From an uncultured bacterium (GTDB taxonomy: Bacteria; Patescibacteriota; Saccharimonadia; Saccharimonadales; Saccharimonadaceae), in the NCBI GenBank assembly GCA_903900345.1, contig CAIUMO010000022.1, forward strand, positions 1-59,692: a stretch of 59,692 bases of DNA, given 5' to 3'. The translations under genes and the position numbers were made by a program. Positions within the stretch are counted from its first letter, which is position 1; the number at the start of each line of letters is the position of its first letter. A model generated the notes under the pieces. The model was not told the origin of the DNA, did no database searches, and was given only the letters and a program-made list of their open reading frames with translations. Shown in pieces: positions 8,411 to 15,888 of this stretch.

Positions 8411-9010
8411 ATGGCCGTATCAATTGATGATATCAAGAAATTAAAAGAATTATCTGGTATTGGTTTGACTGATGCCAAGGTTGCTCTAGTTGAAGCTAAT
8501 GGTGATTTTGACAAAGCTCTGGAAGCACTTCGTAAAAAAGGTGTTACCAAAGCCGAGAAAAAAGGCGATCGTGAAGCTCGCGAAGGATTAATCGACAGCT
8601 ATGTTCACGGTGGTCGCATTGGCGTTTTAGTTGAGGTTAACTGTGAAACTGATTTCGTTGCCAGGACAGATGGTTTTAGATCATTTGTTCATGAAATTGC
8701 TTTGCAGGTTGCTTCGATGTCACCAATCTATGTTAGCGAAGCTGATATCCCAGCTAGCGAAATAGAGCGAGTTCGCAATGAAGCCAAAGAGCGCATCGTT
8801 ACTGAAGGCAAAAAACCAGCTGATATGATTGATAAAATCGTTGATGGCCAGGTTAAAAAGCATTTCAGTGAAAAGGTTTTGCTTAATCAAGAATATATCA
8901 AAAACGACAAACAAACTGTAGCTGATTTCGTCAAAGAAAATATAGCTAAAACAGGCGAGAATCTAATCATCCGCCAGTTTAAACGGATTGAATTAGGCGT
9001 TAGCGAATAA
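8411..9010 (+). CDS. tsf: Translation elongation factor Ts
   Basis: Guanine-nucleotide exchange factor for EF-Tu. The 199-residue protein carries the N-terminal UBA-like segment (IKKLKELSGIGLTDAK) and the EF-Ts signature VEVNCETDFVAR. It has a single dimerisation-type core, close to the short EF-Ts forms and well below the 280-residue proteobacterial version. It is co-transcribed with rpsB and ends at a strong terminator. The usual next gene, pyrH, is missing. Confidence 0.96.
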   Translation: MAVSIDDIKKLKELSGIGLTDAKVALVEANGDFDKALEALRKKGVTKAEKKGDREAREGLIDSYVHGGRIGVLVEVNCETDFVARTDGFRSFVHEIALQVASMSPIYVSEADIPASEIERVRNEAKERIVTEGKKPADMIDKIVDGQVKKHFSEKVLLNQEYIKNDKQTVADFVKENIAKTGENLIIRQFKRIELGVSE

Positions 9011-9028
9011 AATCGATCAGATTACAAC

Positions 9029-9060
9029 AATGGCCACGTAGAAATTACGTGGCCATTTTG
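9029..9060 (+). terminator. Intrinsic terminator after tsf
   Basis: Perfect 12-bp stem AATGGCCACGTA / TACGTGGCCATT with loop GAAAT, followed by TTG. It lies immediately upstream of the frr -10 hexamer. Confidence 0.85.
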
Positions 9061-9061
9061 T

Positions 9062-9067
9062 TACAAT
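9062..9067 (+). promoter_or_regulatory. -10 element of frr (leaderless type)
   Basis: TACAAT directly after the tsf terminator, 9 nt before the frr ATG. Confidence 0.65.
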
Positions 9068-9076
9068 AAATACATT

Positions 9077-9631
9077 ATGTTTGATACAAAACCTTACGAA
9101 AACAGATTTGACGGTGCCATTGCTCATTTTATTGAAGAACTAAAGAAAGTCAGGACTGGTCGGGCCCATCCTGGTCAATTAGATGGAATTAAAGTCGAGG
9201 TTTACGGGACTTTGATGCCACTCAATCAGGTCGCCAATATCACAGCACCCGAGGCGCAACTATTGCAAATAACACCTTTTGATCCAGGTAATATCACGGC
9301 TATTAGCGCCGCTATTCGTAATGATCAAAGTCTGGGCTTTAACCCTAGTGATGATGGTCGTGTCGTGCGCGTGCCGGTACCAGCACTAACCGAGGACCGT
9401 CGTAAATTATTAGTCAAACAGACCAGTGAAAAGGTTGAAGAGGCAAAAATTGCGCTGCGTAACGTCCGCCAAGATGCCTTGAAAGAGGCCAAGCGCAAAA
9501 AAGAGGCCAAAGAGCTATCCGAAGACGACGTCAAGCGTGTCGAAAAGACAATTGATGGCATGATGGTGACGATGAATGCCAAAGTTGATGAAACTTTCAA
9601 GGCTAAAGAGAAAGAGATATTAACAATTTAA
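9077..9631 (+). CDS. frr: Ribosome recycling factor
   Basis: Acts with EF-G to split post-termination ribosomes. The 184-residue protein has the typical RRF size and sequence: KVRTGRAHPGQLDGIKVEVYG near residues 24-45, then LTEDRRKLLVKQ and the long helical arm with NVRQDALKEAKRKKEAKELSEDD. It has its own promoter. Its stop overlaps the uppS start by one base (TAATG), so uppS is translationally coupled. Confidence 0.97.
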   Translation: MFDTKPYENRFDGAIAHFIEELKKVRTGRAHPGQLDGIKVEVYGTLMPLNQVANITAPEAQLLQITPFDPGNITAISAAIRNDQSLGFNPSDDGRVVRVPVPALTEDRRKLLVKQTSEKVEEAKIALRNVRQDALKEAKRKKEAKELSEDDVKRVEKTIDGMMVTMNAKVDETFKAKEKEILTI

Positions 9632-10323
9632 TGGCTGATATAACCATACCTCGACACATCGGCTTTATAGTTGACGGTAATCGCCGTTGGGCTAAAAAGC
9701 ATGGCTTGCCGACTTATGAGGGTCATTTGGCAGGTTATAATACGCTGCAAGACGTAATTACGGCTACTTTTGAGGCTGGCGTTGAGTTTATTTCTACCTA
9801 TATCTTTAGCACCGAAAACTGGAAACGCAGTCAGGATGAGGTTAGCAAGATTATGGGGTTGATGCTGAAGTCGTTGACAGCTGATTTGCCGATTTTTGAA
9901 AAAAATAATATTAAATTAATTATTTTAGGTTCAAGAGACGGTATTAGTGAGCGACTTTTGAAGGCGATTGATCATGCGGAAACTTTTACAGCTGACAATA
10001 CAGCTGGTACTTTGGTGATTTGTTTTAATTACGGCGGACAGCTTGAAATTGTTGATGCGGTCAAAAAGATCATAAAATCAGGCATATCGGCTGATCATGT
10101 TACGCCTGATTTGATCGAGCGTAACCTGTATTCACCAGAAATTCCACCTATCGACATCATTGTGCGCACCAGTGGCGAGCAGCGCTTGTCGAATTTTATG
10201 TTGTGGCGAGCAGCTTATAGCGAGATTATGTTTATCGAGAAGTTATGGCCTGATATGACAAAGGCCGACGTTACAGATATTATGTCAGAGTTTAACCGAC
10301 GTTCTAGGCGATTTGGAGGCTAA
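9631..10323 (+). CDS. uppS: Isoprenyl transferase (undecaprenyl diphosphate synthase family)
   Basis: cis-Prenyltransferase that extends farnesyl diphosphate to the undecaprenyl carrier used for peptidoglycan and glycopolymer lipid intermediates. The signature HIGFIVDGNRRWAKKHG (residues 8-24) holds the catalytic Asp. Later motifs include STENWKRSQDE and the C-terminal RTSGEQRLSNFMLWRAAYSE. The 230-residue length is normal. It is coupled to frr upstream and followed by rseP. The usual partners cdsA and dxr are not in the cluster. Confidence 0.95.
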   Translation: MADITIPRHIGFIVDGNRRWAKKHGLPTYEGHLAGYNTLQDVITATFEAGVEFISTYIFSTENWKRSQDEVSKIMGLMLKSLTADLPIFEKNNIKLIILGSRDGISERLLKAIDHAETFTADNTAGTLVICFNYGGQLEIVDAVKKIIKSGISADHVTPDLIERNLYSPEIPPIDIIVRTSGEQRLSNFMLWRAAYSEIMFIEKLWPDMTKADVTDIMSEFNRRSRRFGG

Positions 10324-10324
10324 A

Positions 10325-11464
10325 ATGGGATTAATTTTAGGTATCATTGTTGGGCTATTAATACTAATATTTTTGGTTGTTATGCACGAACTTGGCCATG
10401 CAATTGTTGCAACCAAAAGCGGTGTTGTGGTTAAAGAATTTGGTGTCGGTATGCCGCCACGGGCTTGGAAGAAAAAGTTAAAAAATGGCGTACTTTTCAG
10501 CTTGAATTGGCTACCACTGGGCGGTTTTGTGCAATTAAAAGGCGAGTATGACTCAGCTGATAAACCAGGTGATTATGGCGCAGCGACTTTTTGGCAAAAA
10601 ACACGGATATTATTCGCTGGTGTGGTCGCCAACTGGATTGTTGCGGCGGTATTACTGTCAATTTTAGCTTTAACTGGATTGCCAAAAGTTTTGCCAGATC
10701 AATTTACGGTGGCAGGTGATACGACAATTGTTAATCAGCCGATTATGATTGCTGGACTAACCAAAAACCACGCTGCCGAGAAAGCCGGACTTAAAACAGG
10801 CGATACTATTGTCAGATTTGCTGGTCAGGAAGTTTTAACCGCTGATCGGATGATTGAATTGTCACGACAAAACAAAGGTAAAACCGTAGACGTTATTTAT
10901 AATCGAGCTGGTGTGAGCCATAGCGTAAAAGTCACGATTGGCAGCAGTGCGGACGGTGGCTATTTTGGAGCTAGTTTGGGACAGCGAGACTTAATCAAAT
11001 CGACCTGGTCTGCACCGATTGTTGGTGTTGGTACGACGGTGCAACTTAGCTGGTTAACGTTGCAAGGGATAGGTAATATGGTTGGTAATTTGGTTAACGG
11101 TTTGGCGTCGCAACTTAGTTTTAACGCTAGTATTCGCGAAAAGGCGTCAGCTGAATTAAAATCTGTTAGTGATGGTGTGGCTGGTCCGATTGGCATTTTA
11201 GGCACGATATTTCCAGCTGCTCAACAGGCTGGACTGACTCAACTGGTCTTTTTGACGGCGATTATTTCACTGTCGCTAGCGGTTATGAATATTTTGCCGA
11301 TTCCAGCGCTGGATGGTGGTAGGTGGTTTACGCTTGTGGCCTTTAAATTATTCAAGAAAAAACTCACCAAAGAGCGTGAAGAAAAGATTCAAACAATCGG
11401 CTTTTCATTATTAATGGGGCTAACATTGTTAGTGACTATCGCCGATGTTGCGAAACTATTTTAA
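10325..11464 (+). CDS. rseP: RseP-like site-2 zinc metalloprotease (M50), one PDZ domain
   Basis: Intramembrane protease that cleaves membrane-bound regulators or remnant signal peptides. The zinc motif HELGH is in the first TM helix (VMHELGHAIVA, about residue 20). One PDZ domain follows around residues 130-205, and the second active-site helix has MNILPIPALDGGRWF near residue 325. ATG 10325 is preferred over TTG 10313 because an SD, GGAGG, lies at 10315-10319. It begins 2 nt after the uppS stop. The product is 379 residues and its substrate is unknown. Confidence 0.93.
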   Translation: MGLILGIIVGLLILIFLVVMHELGHAIVATKSGVVVKEFGVGMPPRAWKKKLKNGVLFSLNWLPLGGFVQLKGEYDSADKPGDYGAATFWQKTRILFAGVVANWIVAAVLLSILALTGLPKVLPDQFTVAGDTTIVNQPIMIAGLTKNHAAEKAGLKTGDTIVRFAGQEVLTADRMIELSRQNKGKTVDVIYNRAGVSHSVKVTIGSSADGGYFGASLGQRDLIKSTWSAPIVGVGTTVQLSWLTLQGIGNMVGNLVNGLASQLSFNASIREKASAELKSVSDGVAGPIGILGTIFPAAQQAGLTQLVFLTAIISLSLAVMNILPIPALDGGRWFTLVAFKLFKKKLTKEREEKIQTIGFSLLMGLTLLVTIADVAKLF

Positions 11465-11480
11465 ATTGCCAAAATTAGCG

Positions 11481-12179
11481 ATGGCTTTAATCTTGCCAGT
11501 TTGGGTATTTGTCAGCTTTTTTGTGGCTCAGGCGATAACCGTAGGTGTTTTTTGGCTGTTAGCTAGGTTAGGTGGTTTGACGTTATCTGCGATTAATCCA
11601 GCAATTTTAAATACTACAGTGGCCGCTATTCTTTATATTGTTACTTTGTTGTTAGCAATTGGATTACCTTGGTTAGTGAAGAAAGTCCGGACGAGTCGAG
11701 AGGATATAGGTTTGACCAGATTGCCATCGTGGACTGATATACTGATGGCGCCAGCTGGACTGATTATTTATCTGATTTTGTCGTCAGTTTTAATTTATGT
11801 AGCAACCCAACTTTTTCCTGGTTTCAATGTCAACCAAGTTCAAGACACTGGTTTTGGCAATCTGCATCAAAGCTACGAAATGTTATTGGCTTTTATAACT
11901 TTGGTAGTTGTCGCGCCAGTGGCTGAAGAAATATTATTTCGTGGTTATCTGTATGGCAAGCTAAAAAAACACATCCCAATTTGGGCTGCGATCTTGATAA
12001 CCAGCCTATTATTTGGCTTTATTCACGGCGCCTGGAATTTAGCAGTTGATACCTTTGCCCTAAGCGTTATGCTATGTTTACTGCGCGAGTCAACTGGTAG
12101 CATTTGGTCGTCAATTTTGCTGCACATGATGAAAAATGGCATTGCATTTTATTTTCTGTTCATTGTCCATCTGAACTAG
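11481..12179 (+). CDS. CPBP-family intramembrane metalloprotease
   Basis: CPBP (Abi/Rce1-like) membrane proteases cleave within or near the membrane. Motif 1 is PVAEEILFRGYLYGKL (EExxxR) and motif 2 is LFGFIHGAWN (FxxxH). Several TM helices surround them. The longest ORF starts at TTG 11445 and overlaps rseP by 20 nt; ATG 11481, just before the first TM helix, is used here, but no SD settles the choice. Possible roles are prenyl-protein processing or bacteriocin immunity, and the sequence does not decide between them. It is convergent with proS, overlapping by 4 nt. Confidence 0.88.
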   Translation: MALILPVWVFVSFFVAQAITVGVFWLLARLGGLTLSAINPAILNTTVAAILYIVTLLLAIGLPWLVKKVRTSREDIGLTRLPSWTDILMAPAGLIIYLILSSVLIYVATQLFPGFNVNQVQDTGFGNLHQSYEMLLAFITLVVVAPVAEEILFRGYLYGKLKKHIPIWAAILITSLLFGFIHGAWNLAVDTFALSVMLCLLRESTGSIWSSILLHMMKNGIAFYFLFIVHLN

Positions 12180-13603
12180 TAGCTTTGAGCGAATATCCAC
12201 TGTGTTGACGACGGTTCGCCAGTGATGAAATCTGTACCAACTTTTTCTTGGTGATCAACAATCATGCAACGACTAGATGCAGTCGTTTCTTTTTTAATTT
12301 TTTCTTCAATCTCGGAATTATCATTCCAAAAGACTTTAACAAAGCCTTTATGTTCGGCGATAATAGATTTAAATTGTTCGTAATCTTTGGCTTCACGGGT
12401 ATTGTCGACTAGGTTTTGTGAGCTTTTTGCTAGCATGGCTGACTGGATGCTGTCTAGCCATTTAGTAGTTTCGTCCAAGCTGTTTTCGACTGAAATTTCA
12501 CGTTCTTCTTTGTTAAAGCGAGCTTTGGCGGTGACTTTTTGGTTTTCGACTTCGCGGGCGCCAATCTTATAGATAATAGGGACGCCTTTGACTTCCCATT
12601 TGTTCAGTTTAAAGCCAAAGCGTTCATCGTCGCGCGTATCAATCTCGGTTTTGATGTTGCCATTTATCAAAATAGTTTTCAGTTCGTTAGCAAATTTCAT
12701 TTCGTCATCAGACATGTTAACAGTGACAATAATCACTTGGATTGGGGCTAATTTTGGTGGCAAAACTAATCCGTCGTCGTCGCCATGTGTCAGAATCAAG
12801 CCGCCGATGGAACGAGTTGATAGGCCCCAGCTGGTTTGCCAGGCAAATTCATCAGCGCCGTCTTTAGTTTGGAACGATATATTGAAAGGCTTGCTAAAAT
12901 TTTGTCCCAAATTGTGTGAAGTCGCTGCCTGTAAAGCTTTGCCGCTTGGCATTAAGGCTTCAAAGGTCAAGGTCTCGTCAGCACCCGAAAAGCGTTCAGC
13001 CTTTGACTTGTAACCGATGCAGCCGTCGATTGCAAAGTAGTCATTATAGATATTTTTGTACATATCCATGGCCCATTTTTGAGTTTCAAGCGCTTCGCTG
13101 AGTGTGGCATGAGCGGTGTGACCTTCTTGCCAGAGGAATTCGCTGGTGCGTAAGAATGGGGTAGTGCGCTTTTCCCAACGAACGACGTTATTCCATTGAT
13201 TCATCATGATCGGCAAATCGCGCCACGATTGCACCCAGTTAGCGTAGGCGTTGTACATAATTGTTTCACTGGTTGGCCTGACAACTAATGGTTCTTCTAA
13301 TTTTTCATTACCGGCAATCGTAACGACGGCTAGTTCAGGTGAGAAACCTTCGATGTGGCTGGCTTCTTTTTCCAGTAAACTCATTGGAATTAGCAGAGGG
13401 AAGTATGAATTGCCGACGCCTTTTTGTTTAATAATCGGGTTCATAGCGTTCTGGACATTTTCCCAGATAGCGTAACCATAAGGTTTGATAATTATCGAGC
13501 CTTTGGATGGGCCGTAATCAGCCAGGTCGGCCAATCGAATAATTGTCGTATACCAATCTGTTGGAGAATCGATTTTTGATGGTAAAAGTTTCTTCTTTGT
13601 CAT
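12176..13603 (-). CDS. proS: Prolyl-tRNA synthetase, archaeal/eukaryal-like type
   Basis: Class-II aminoacyl-tRNA synthetase that charges tRNA-Pro. The core has VVRPTSETIMYNAY, the motif 2 region VVRWEKRTTPFLRTSEFLWQEGHTAH and motif 3 SWGLSTRSIGGLILTHGDDDG. The protein lacks the large editing insertion of the E. coli-type enzyme, and its end, WIFAQSY, resembles the type-3 (archaeal/eukaryal) form. Only one Cys remains near the C-terminus, so the Cys4 zinc site of archaeal homologues seems absent. The track start (13672) lies upstream of a TATAAT (13613-13618), so ATG 13603 is preferred; the product is 475 residues. Confidence 0.95.
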   Translation of the reverse strand: MTKKKLLPSKIDSPTDWYTTIIRLADLADYGPSKGSIIIKPYGYAIWENVQNAMNPIIKQKGVGNSYFPLLIPMSLLEKEASHIEGFSPELAVVTIAGNEKLEEPLVVRPTSETIMYNAYANWVQSWRDLPIMMNQWNNVVRWEKRTTPFLRTSEFLWQEGHTAHATLSEALETQKWAMDMYKNIYNDYFAIDGCIGYKSKAERFSGADETLTFEALMPSGKALQAATSHNLGQNFSKPFNISFQTKDGADEFAWQTSWGLSTRSIGGLILTHGDDDGLVLPPKLAPIQVIIVTVNMSDDEMKFANELKTILINGNIKTEIDTRDDERFGFKLNKWEVKGVPIIYKIGAREVENQKVTAKARFNKEEREISVENSLDETTKWLDSIQSAMLAKSSQNLVDNTREAKDYEQFKSIIAEHKGFVKVFWNDNSEIEEKIKKETTASSRCMIVDHQEKVGTDFITGEPSSTQWIFAQSY

Positions 13604-13612
13604 AATAAGATG

Positions 13613-13618
13613 ATTATA
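13613..13618 (-). promoter_or_regulatory. -10 element of proS (leaderless type)
   Basis: TATAAT on the minus strand, 9 nt before ATG 13603. It lies inside the longest ORF and so decides the start. Confidence 0.7.
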
Positions 13619-13673
13619 ACAGTATAACGTGTGGCGACCAACAGCTATTGCTATCTCTAAAGAAAATGACATA

Positions 13674-13702
13674 TTGACACATAATCGACTGCTTGCTAAA
13701 CT
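13674..13702 (+). promoter_or_regulatory. Promoter of greA
   Basis: Consensus -35 TTGACA (13674-13679), a 17-nt spacer and -10 TAAACT (13697-13702). It drives a leader of about 90 nt, which is long for this genome. Confidence 0.7.
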
Positions 13703-13732
13703 AAGCTGACTATAAAAGATACTATGTAACTT

Positions 13733-13750
13733 TACGCTATATGTAGCGTA
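13733..13750 (+). repeat. Inverted repeat in the greA leader
   Basis: Perfect 7-bp arms TACGCTA / TAGCGTA around TATG, about 25 nt downstream of the predicted greA transcription start. It could be a protein-binding operator or a small mRNA hairpin. There is no T-run, so it is not an intrinsic terminator. Confidence 0.5.
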
Positions 13751-13800
13751 TATTTAACGTTTATATACACCTTTTATATTGAGAAGAGGAAATAATTACT

Positions 13801-14256
13801 ATGAAGAAAAAATATCAAATCACCAATGAAGGCCGTAAAGAACTTGAGACAGAACTCAAGGCTTTAATAGGTCGTCGTAGCCAAGTTGCTGCCAAGATTG
13901 CTGAAGCGCGCGATTTTGGTGATTTAAGTGAAAATGCTGAATATGATGTTGCTCGCGAAGAGCAAGGTCTGGTTGAAACTAGAATTGCTGAAATTGAAGA
14001 TATATTACAAAATGCTGAAATTATCAAAAGCGGCGGTAGCTCAAAAATTGTGCTCGGCAGCAAAGTTGAACTGAAAATTGGCAACAAACATGTTACTTAT
14101 TCGATCGTTGGACCAGTCGAAGCTAATCCTTTAGAGGGAAAAATTAGCAACGAATCACCAATTGGCTTGGCATTATTTGGCAAAAAGGTCGGCGATAGTG
14201 CTACTATTGTGACGCCAAAAGGTGAAGTCACTTACGAAATCGCAAACATTGGTTAA
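13801..14256 (+). CDS. greA: Transcription elongation factor GreA
   Basis: Binds the RNA polymerase secondary channel and stimulates cleavage of backtracked RNA. The 151-residue protein has the N-terminal coiled coil with the acidic tip (EARDFGDLSENAEYDVAREEQ, about residues 37-57) and the FKBP-like C-terminal domain. SPIGLALFGKKVGD and TPKGEVTYEI mark that domain. An SD-like GAAGAGGA precedes the ATG. lysS follows with its own promoter, a common neighbour pair. Confidence 0.97.
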   Translation: MKKKYQITNEGRKELETELKALIGRRSQVAAKIAEARDFGDLSENAEYDVAREEQGLVETRIAEIEDILQNAEIIKSGGSSKIVLGSKVELKIGNKHVTYSIVGPVEANPLEGKISNESPIGLALFGKKVGDSATIVTPKGEVTYEIANIG

Positions 14257-14280
14257 CAACTGACAACCGTCAGCTTATGT

Positions 14281-14286
14281 TATAAT
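14281..14286 (+). promoter_or_regulatory. -10 element of lysS (leaderless type)
   Basis: TATAAT ending 8 nt before the lysS ATG. Confidence 0.7.
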
Positions 14287-14294
14287 TAACCAAT

Positions 14295-15806
14295 ATGGCG
14301 ACACTAAAAGATTTTCGTGATGAGAGGCTCCGTAAACTACAAAACCTACGAGATTTAGGGATTAATCCTTATCCGGCTGATTCGAAGCGCACTCACAAAA
14401 CTAATGATATTGTGTCTAATTTTGATAGCCTAGAAGGACAAGTCGTGACGGTGACTGGTAGGGTTATTGGTATCCGTAAATTTGGTAAATTAGCCTTTAT
14501 TGTCGTCAAAGATTTCAGTGGTCAGATTCAGTTGTTCTTGCAATCTAATGTTGTGGCTGAACTTGACGCCGCTGCTAATCAAATTGGCATAGCTGAACTG
14601 CCACTGCTTGATACGGGTGACTTTGTCGAAGCGACAGGCCGTATTATCAAAAGTAAAACTGGCGAGATATCAGTCGAAGTCACTAATCTAAGATTGCTGA
14701 CCAAATCACTTCGTCCAATGCCAAGTGCCACCGAAGGTTTCACTAACAAAGAAGAGCGCATGCGTCGTCGTTATGTTGATATGAATGTTAATCAGGATGT
14801 GCGTGATCGATTTGTCAGGCGATCAGAATTTTGGAAGGCAACTCGTGAATATTTAAACCAACACGAATTTGTCGAGATTAATGTGCCAGTAATCGAACAC
14901 ACGACTGGTGGGGCAGATGCTAACCCATTTGTAACTCATATGGATGCACTGGACCAAAATTTTTATTTGCGCATTAGCCACGAACTGCCATTAAAACGAT
15001 TAATTGGTGCTGGTTTTGAAAAAGTTTACGACATTGGACCACGTTTCCGTAACGAAAATTACAGCGACGAACATTTGCCTGAACATGTTGCTATGGAATG
15101 GTACTGGGCCTATGCCAATTGGCAAGACGGCATGAAATTCATGGAAGATATGTATAAATTTGTGCTAGAAAAAGCTTTCGGCAAATTACAGTTCCAATTA
15201 AACGGCAAAGATGTCGACATGAGCAAAACTTGGGAAGTTTGGGATTACGAAACCGTAATTCGCGAACGCTATAATATCGATGTATACAACAGTAGCTTGG
15301 AAGAAGTCAAAAAAGCTTTGGCTGATAATAAATTAGAAGTTGAACAGACCGAAAACCGCGCCCGTGGTATCGATAAATTATGGAAAAATATTCGCCGTGA
15401 TGTTGCTGGTCCCGTTTGGTTAATTAATACGCCAAAATTCATCAGTCCGCTGGCCAAAAGTAATCCAGGCAACGAACAAACTGTTCAACGATTTCAGCCG
15501 ATTATTGCTGGGTCTGAACTGGGCAATGGTTTTTCAGAACTTAACGACCCAATTGATCAGTTGAATCGCTTTGTCGAACAACAAGGTATGCGCGAAGCAG
15601 GTGATGACGAAGCTATGATGTTAGACATCGACTTTGTCGAAATGTTGGAATATGGCATGCCACCAGCTTGTGGTTACGGATTTAGCGAACGTGTATTTTG
15701 GATATTTGAAGGTGTGACCGCCCGTGAAGGTGTACCATTCCCACAACTACGGGCCGAAATTGACAATACCACTCGCGAAATTTATCCTGATATTAAATTA
15801 GGTTAA
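14295..15806 (+). CDS. lysS: Lysyl-tRNA synthetase, class II
   Basis: Charges tRNA-Lys. The N-terminal OB-fold anticodon-binding domain (VTVTGRVIGIRKFGKLAFI, about residues 50-68) is followed by the class-II core. That core has motif 2-like YDIGPRFRNENYSDEHLPEHVAMEWYW and the C-terminal GCGYGFSERVFWIFEG, in which GCGYG takes the place of the usual class-II Gly-rich motif 3. At 503 residues it is full length. The message is probably leaderless. Confidence 0.96.
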   Translation: MATLKDFRDERLRKLQNLRDLGINPYPADSKRTHKTNDIVSNFDSLEGQVVTVTGRVIGIRKFGKLAFIVVKDFSGQIQLFLQSNVVAELDAAANQIGIAELPLLDTGDFVEATGRIIKSKTGEISVEVTNLRLLTKSLRPMPSATEGFTNKEERMRRRYVDMNVNQDVRDRFVRRSEFWKATREYLNQHEFVEINVPVIEHTTGGADANPFVTHMDALDQNFYLRISHELPLKRLIGAGFEKVYDIGPRFRNENYSDEHLPEHVAMEWYWAYANWQDGMKFMEDMYKFVLEKAFGKLQFQLNGKDVDMSKTWEVWDYETVIRERYNIDVYNSSLEEVKKALADNKLEVEQTENRARGIDKLWKNIRRDVAGPVWLINTPKFISPLAKSNPGNEQTVQRFQPIIAGSELGNGFSELNDPIDQLNRFVEQQGMREAGDDEAMMLDIDFVEMLEYGMPPACGYGFSERVFWIFEGVTAREGVPFPQLRAEIDNTTREIYPDIKLG

Positions 15807-15813
15807 GGTTTTT

Positions 15814-15844
15814 TATTCTTGCAAGGATTATCCTTGCAAGAATA
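15814..15844. repeat. Dispersed palindrome, copy 1
   Basis: Perfect 15-bp arms TATTCTTGCAAGGAT / ATCCTTGCAAGAATA around a single T, between lysS and the pilin gene. The 21-nt core TTGCAAGGAT-N-ATCCTTGCAA recurs at 42136-42156. In each copy a run of six T precedes the palindrome when both are read in the same orientation, so it does not have the layout of an intrinsic terminator for the upstream gene. Confidence 0.8.
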
Positions 15845-15873
15845 TAGCGCTTGCGCTTTTACGGTGGGTGACC

Positions 15874-15879
15874 GATAAT
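15874..15879 (+). promoter_or_regulatory. -10-like element of the pilin gene
   Basis: GATAAT, 9 nt before ATG 15889. It favours that ATG over the upstream GTG 15868. Confidence 0.5.
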
Positions 15880-15888
15880 ATCAATCAT

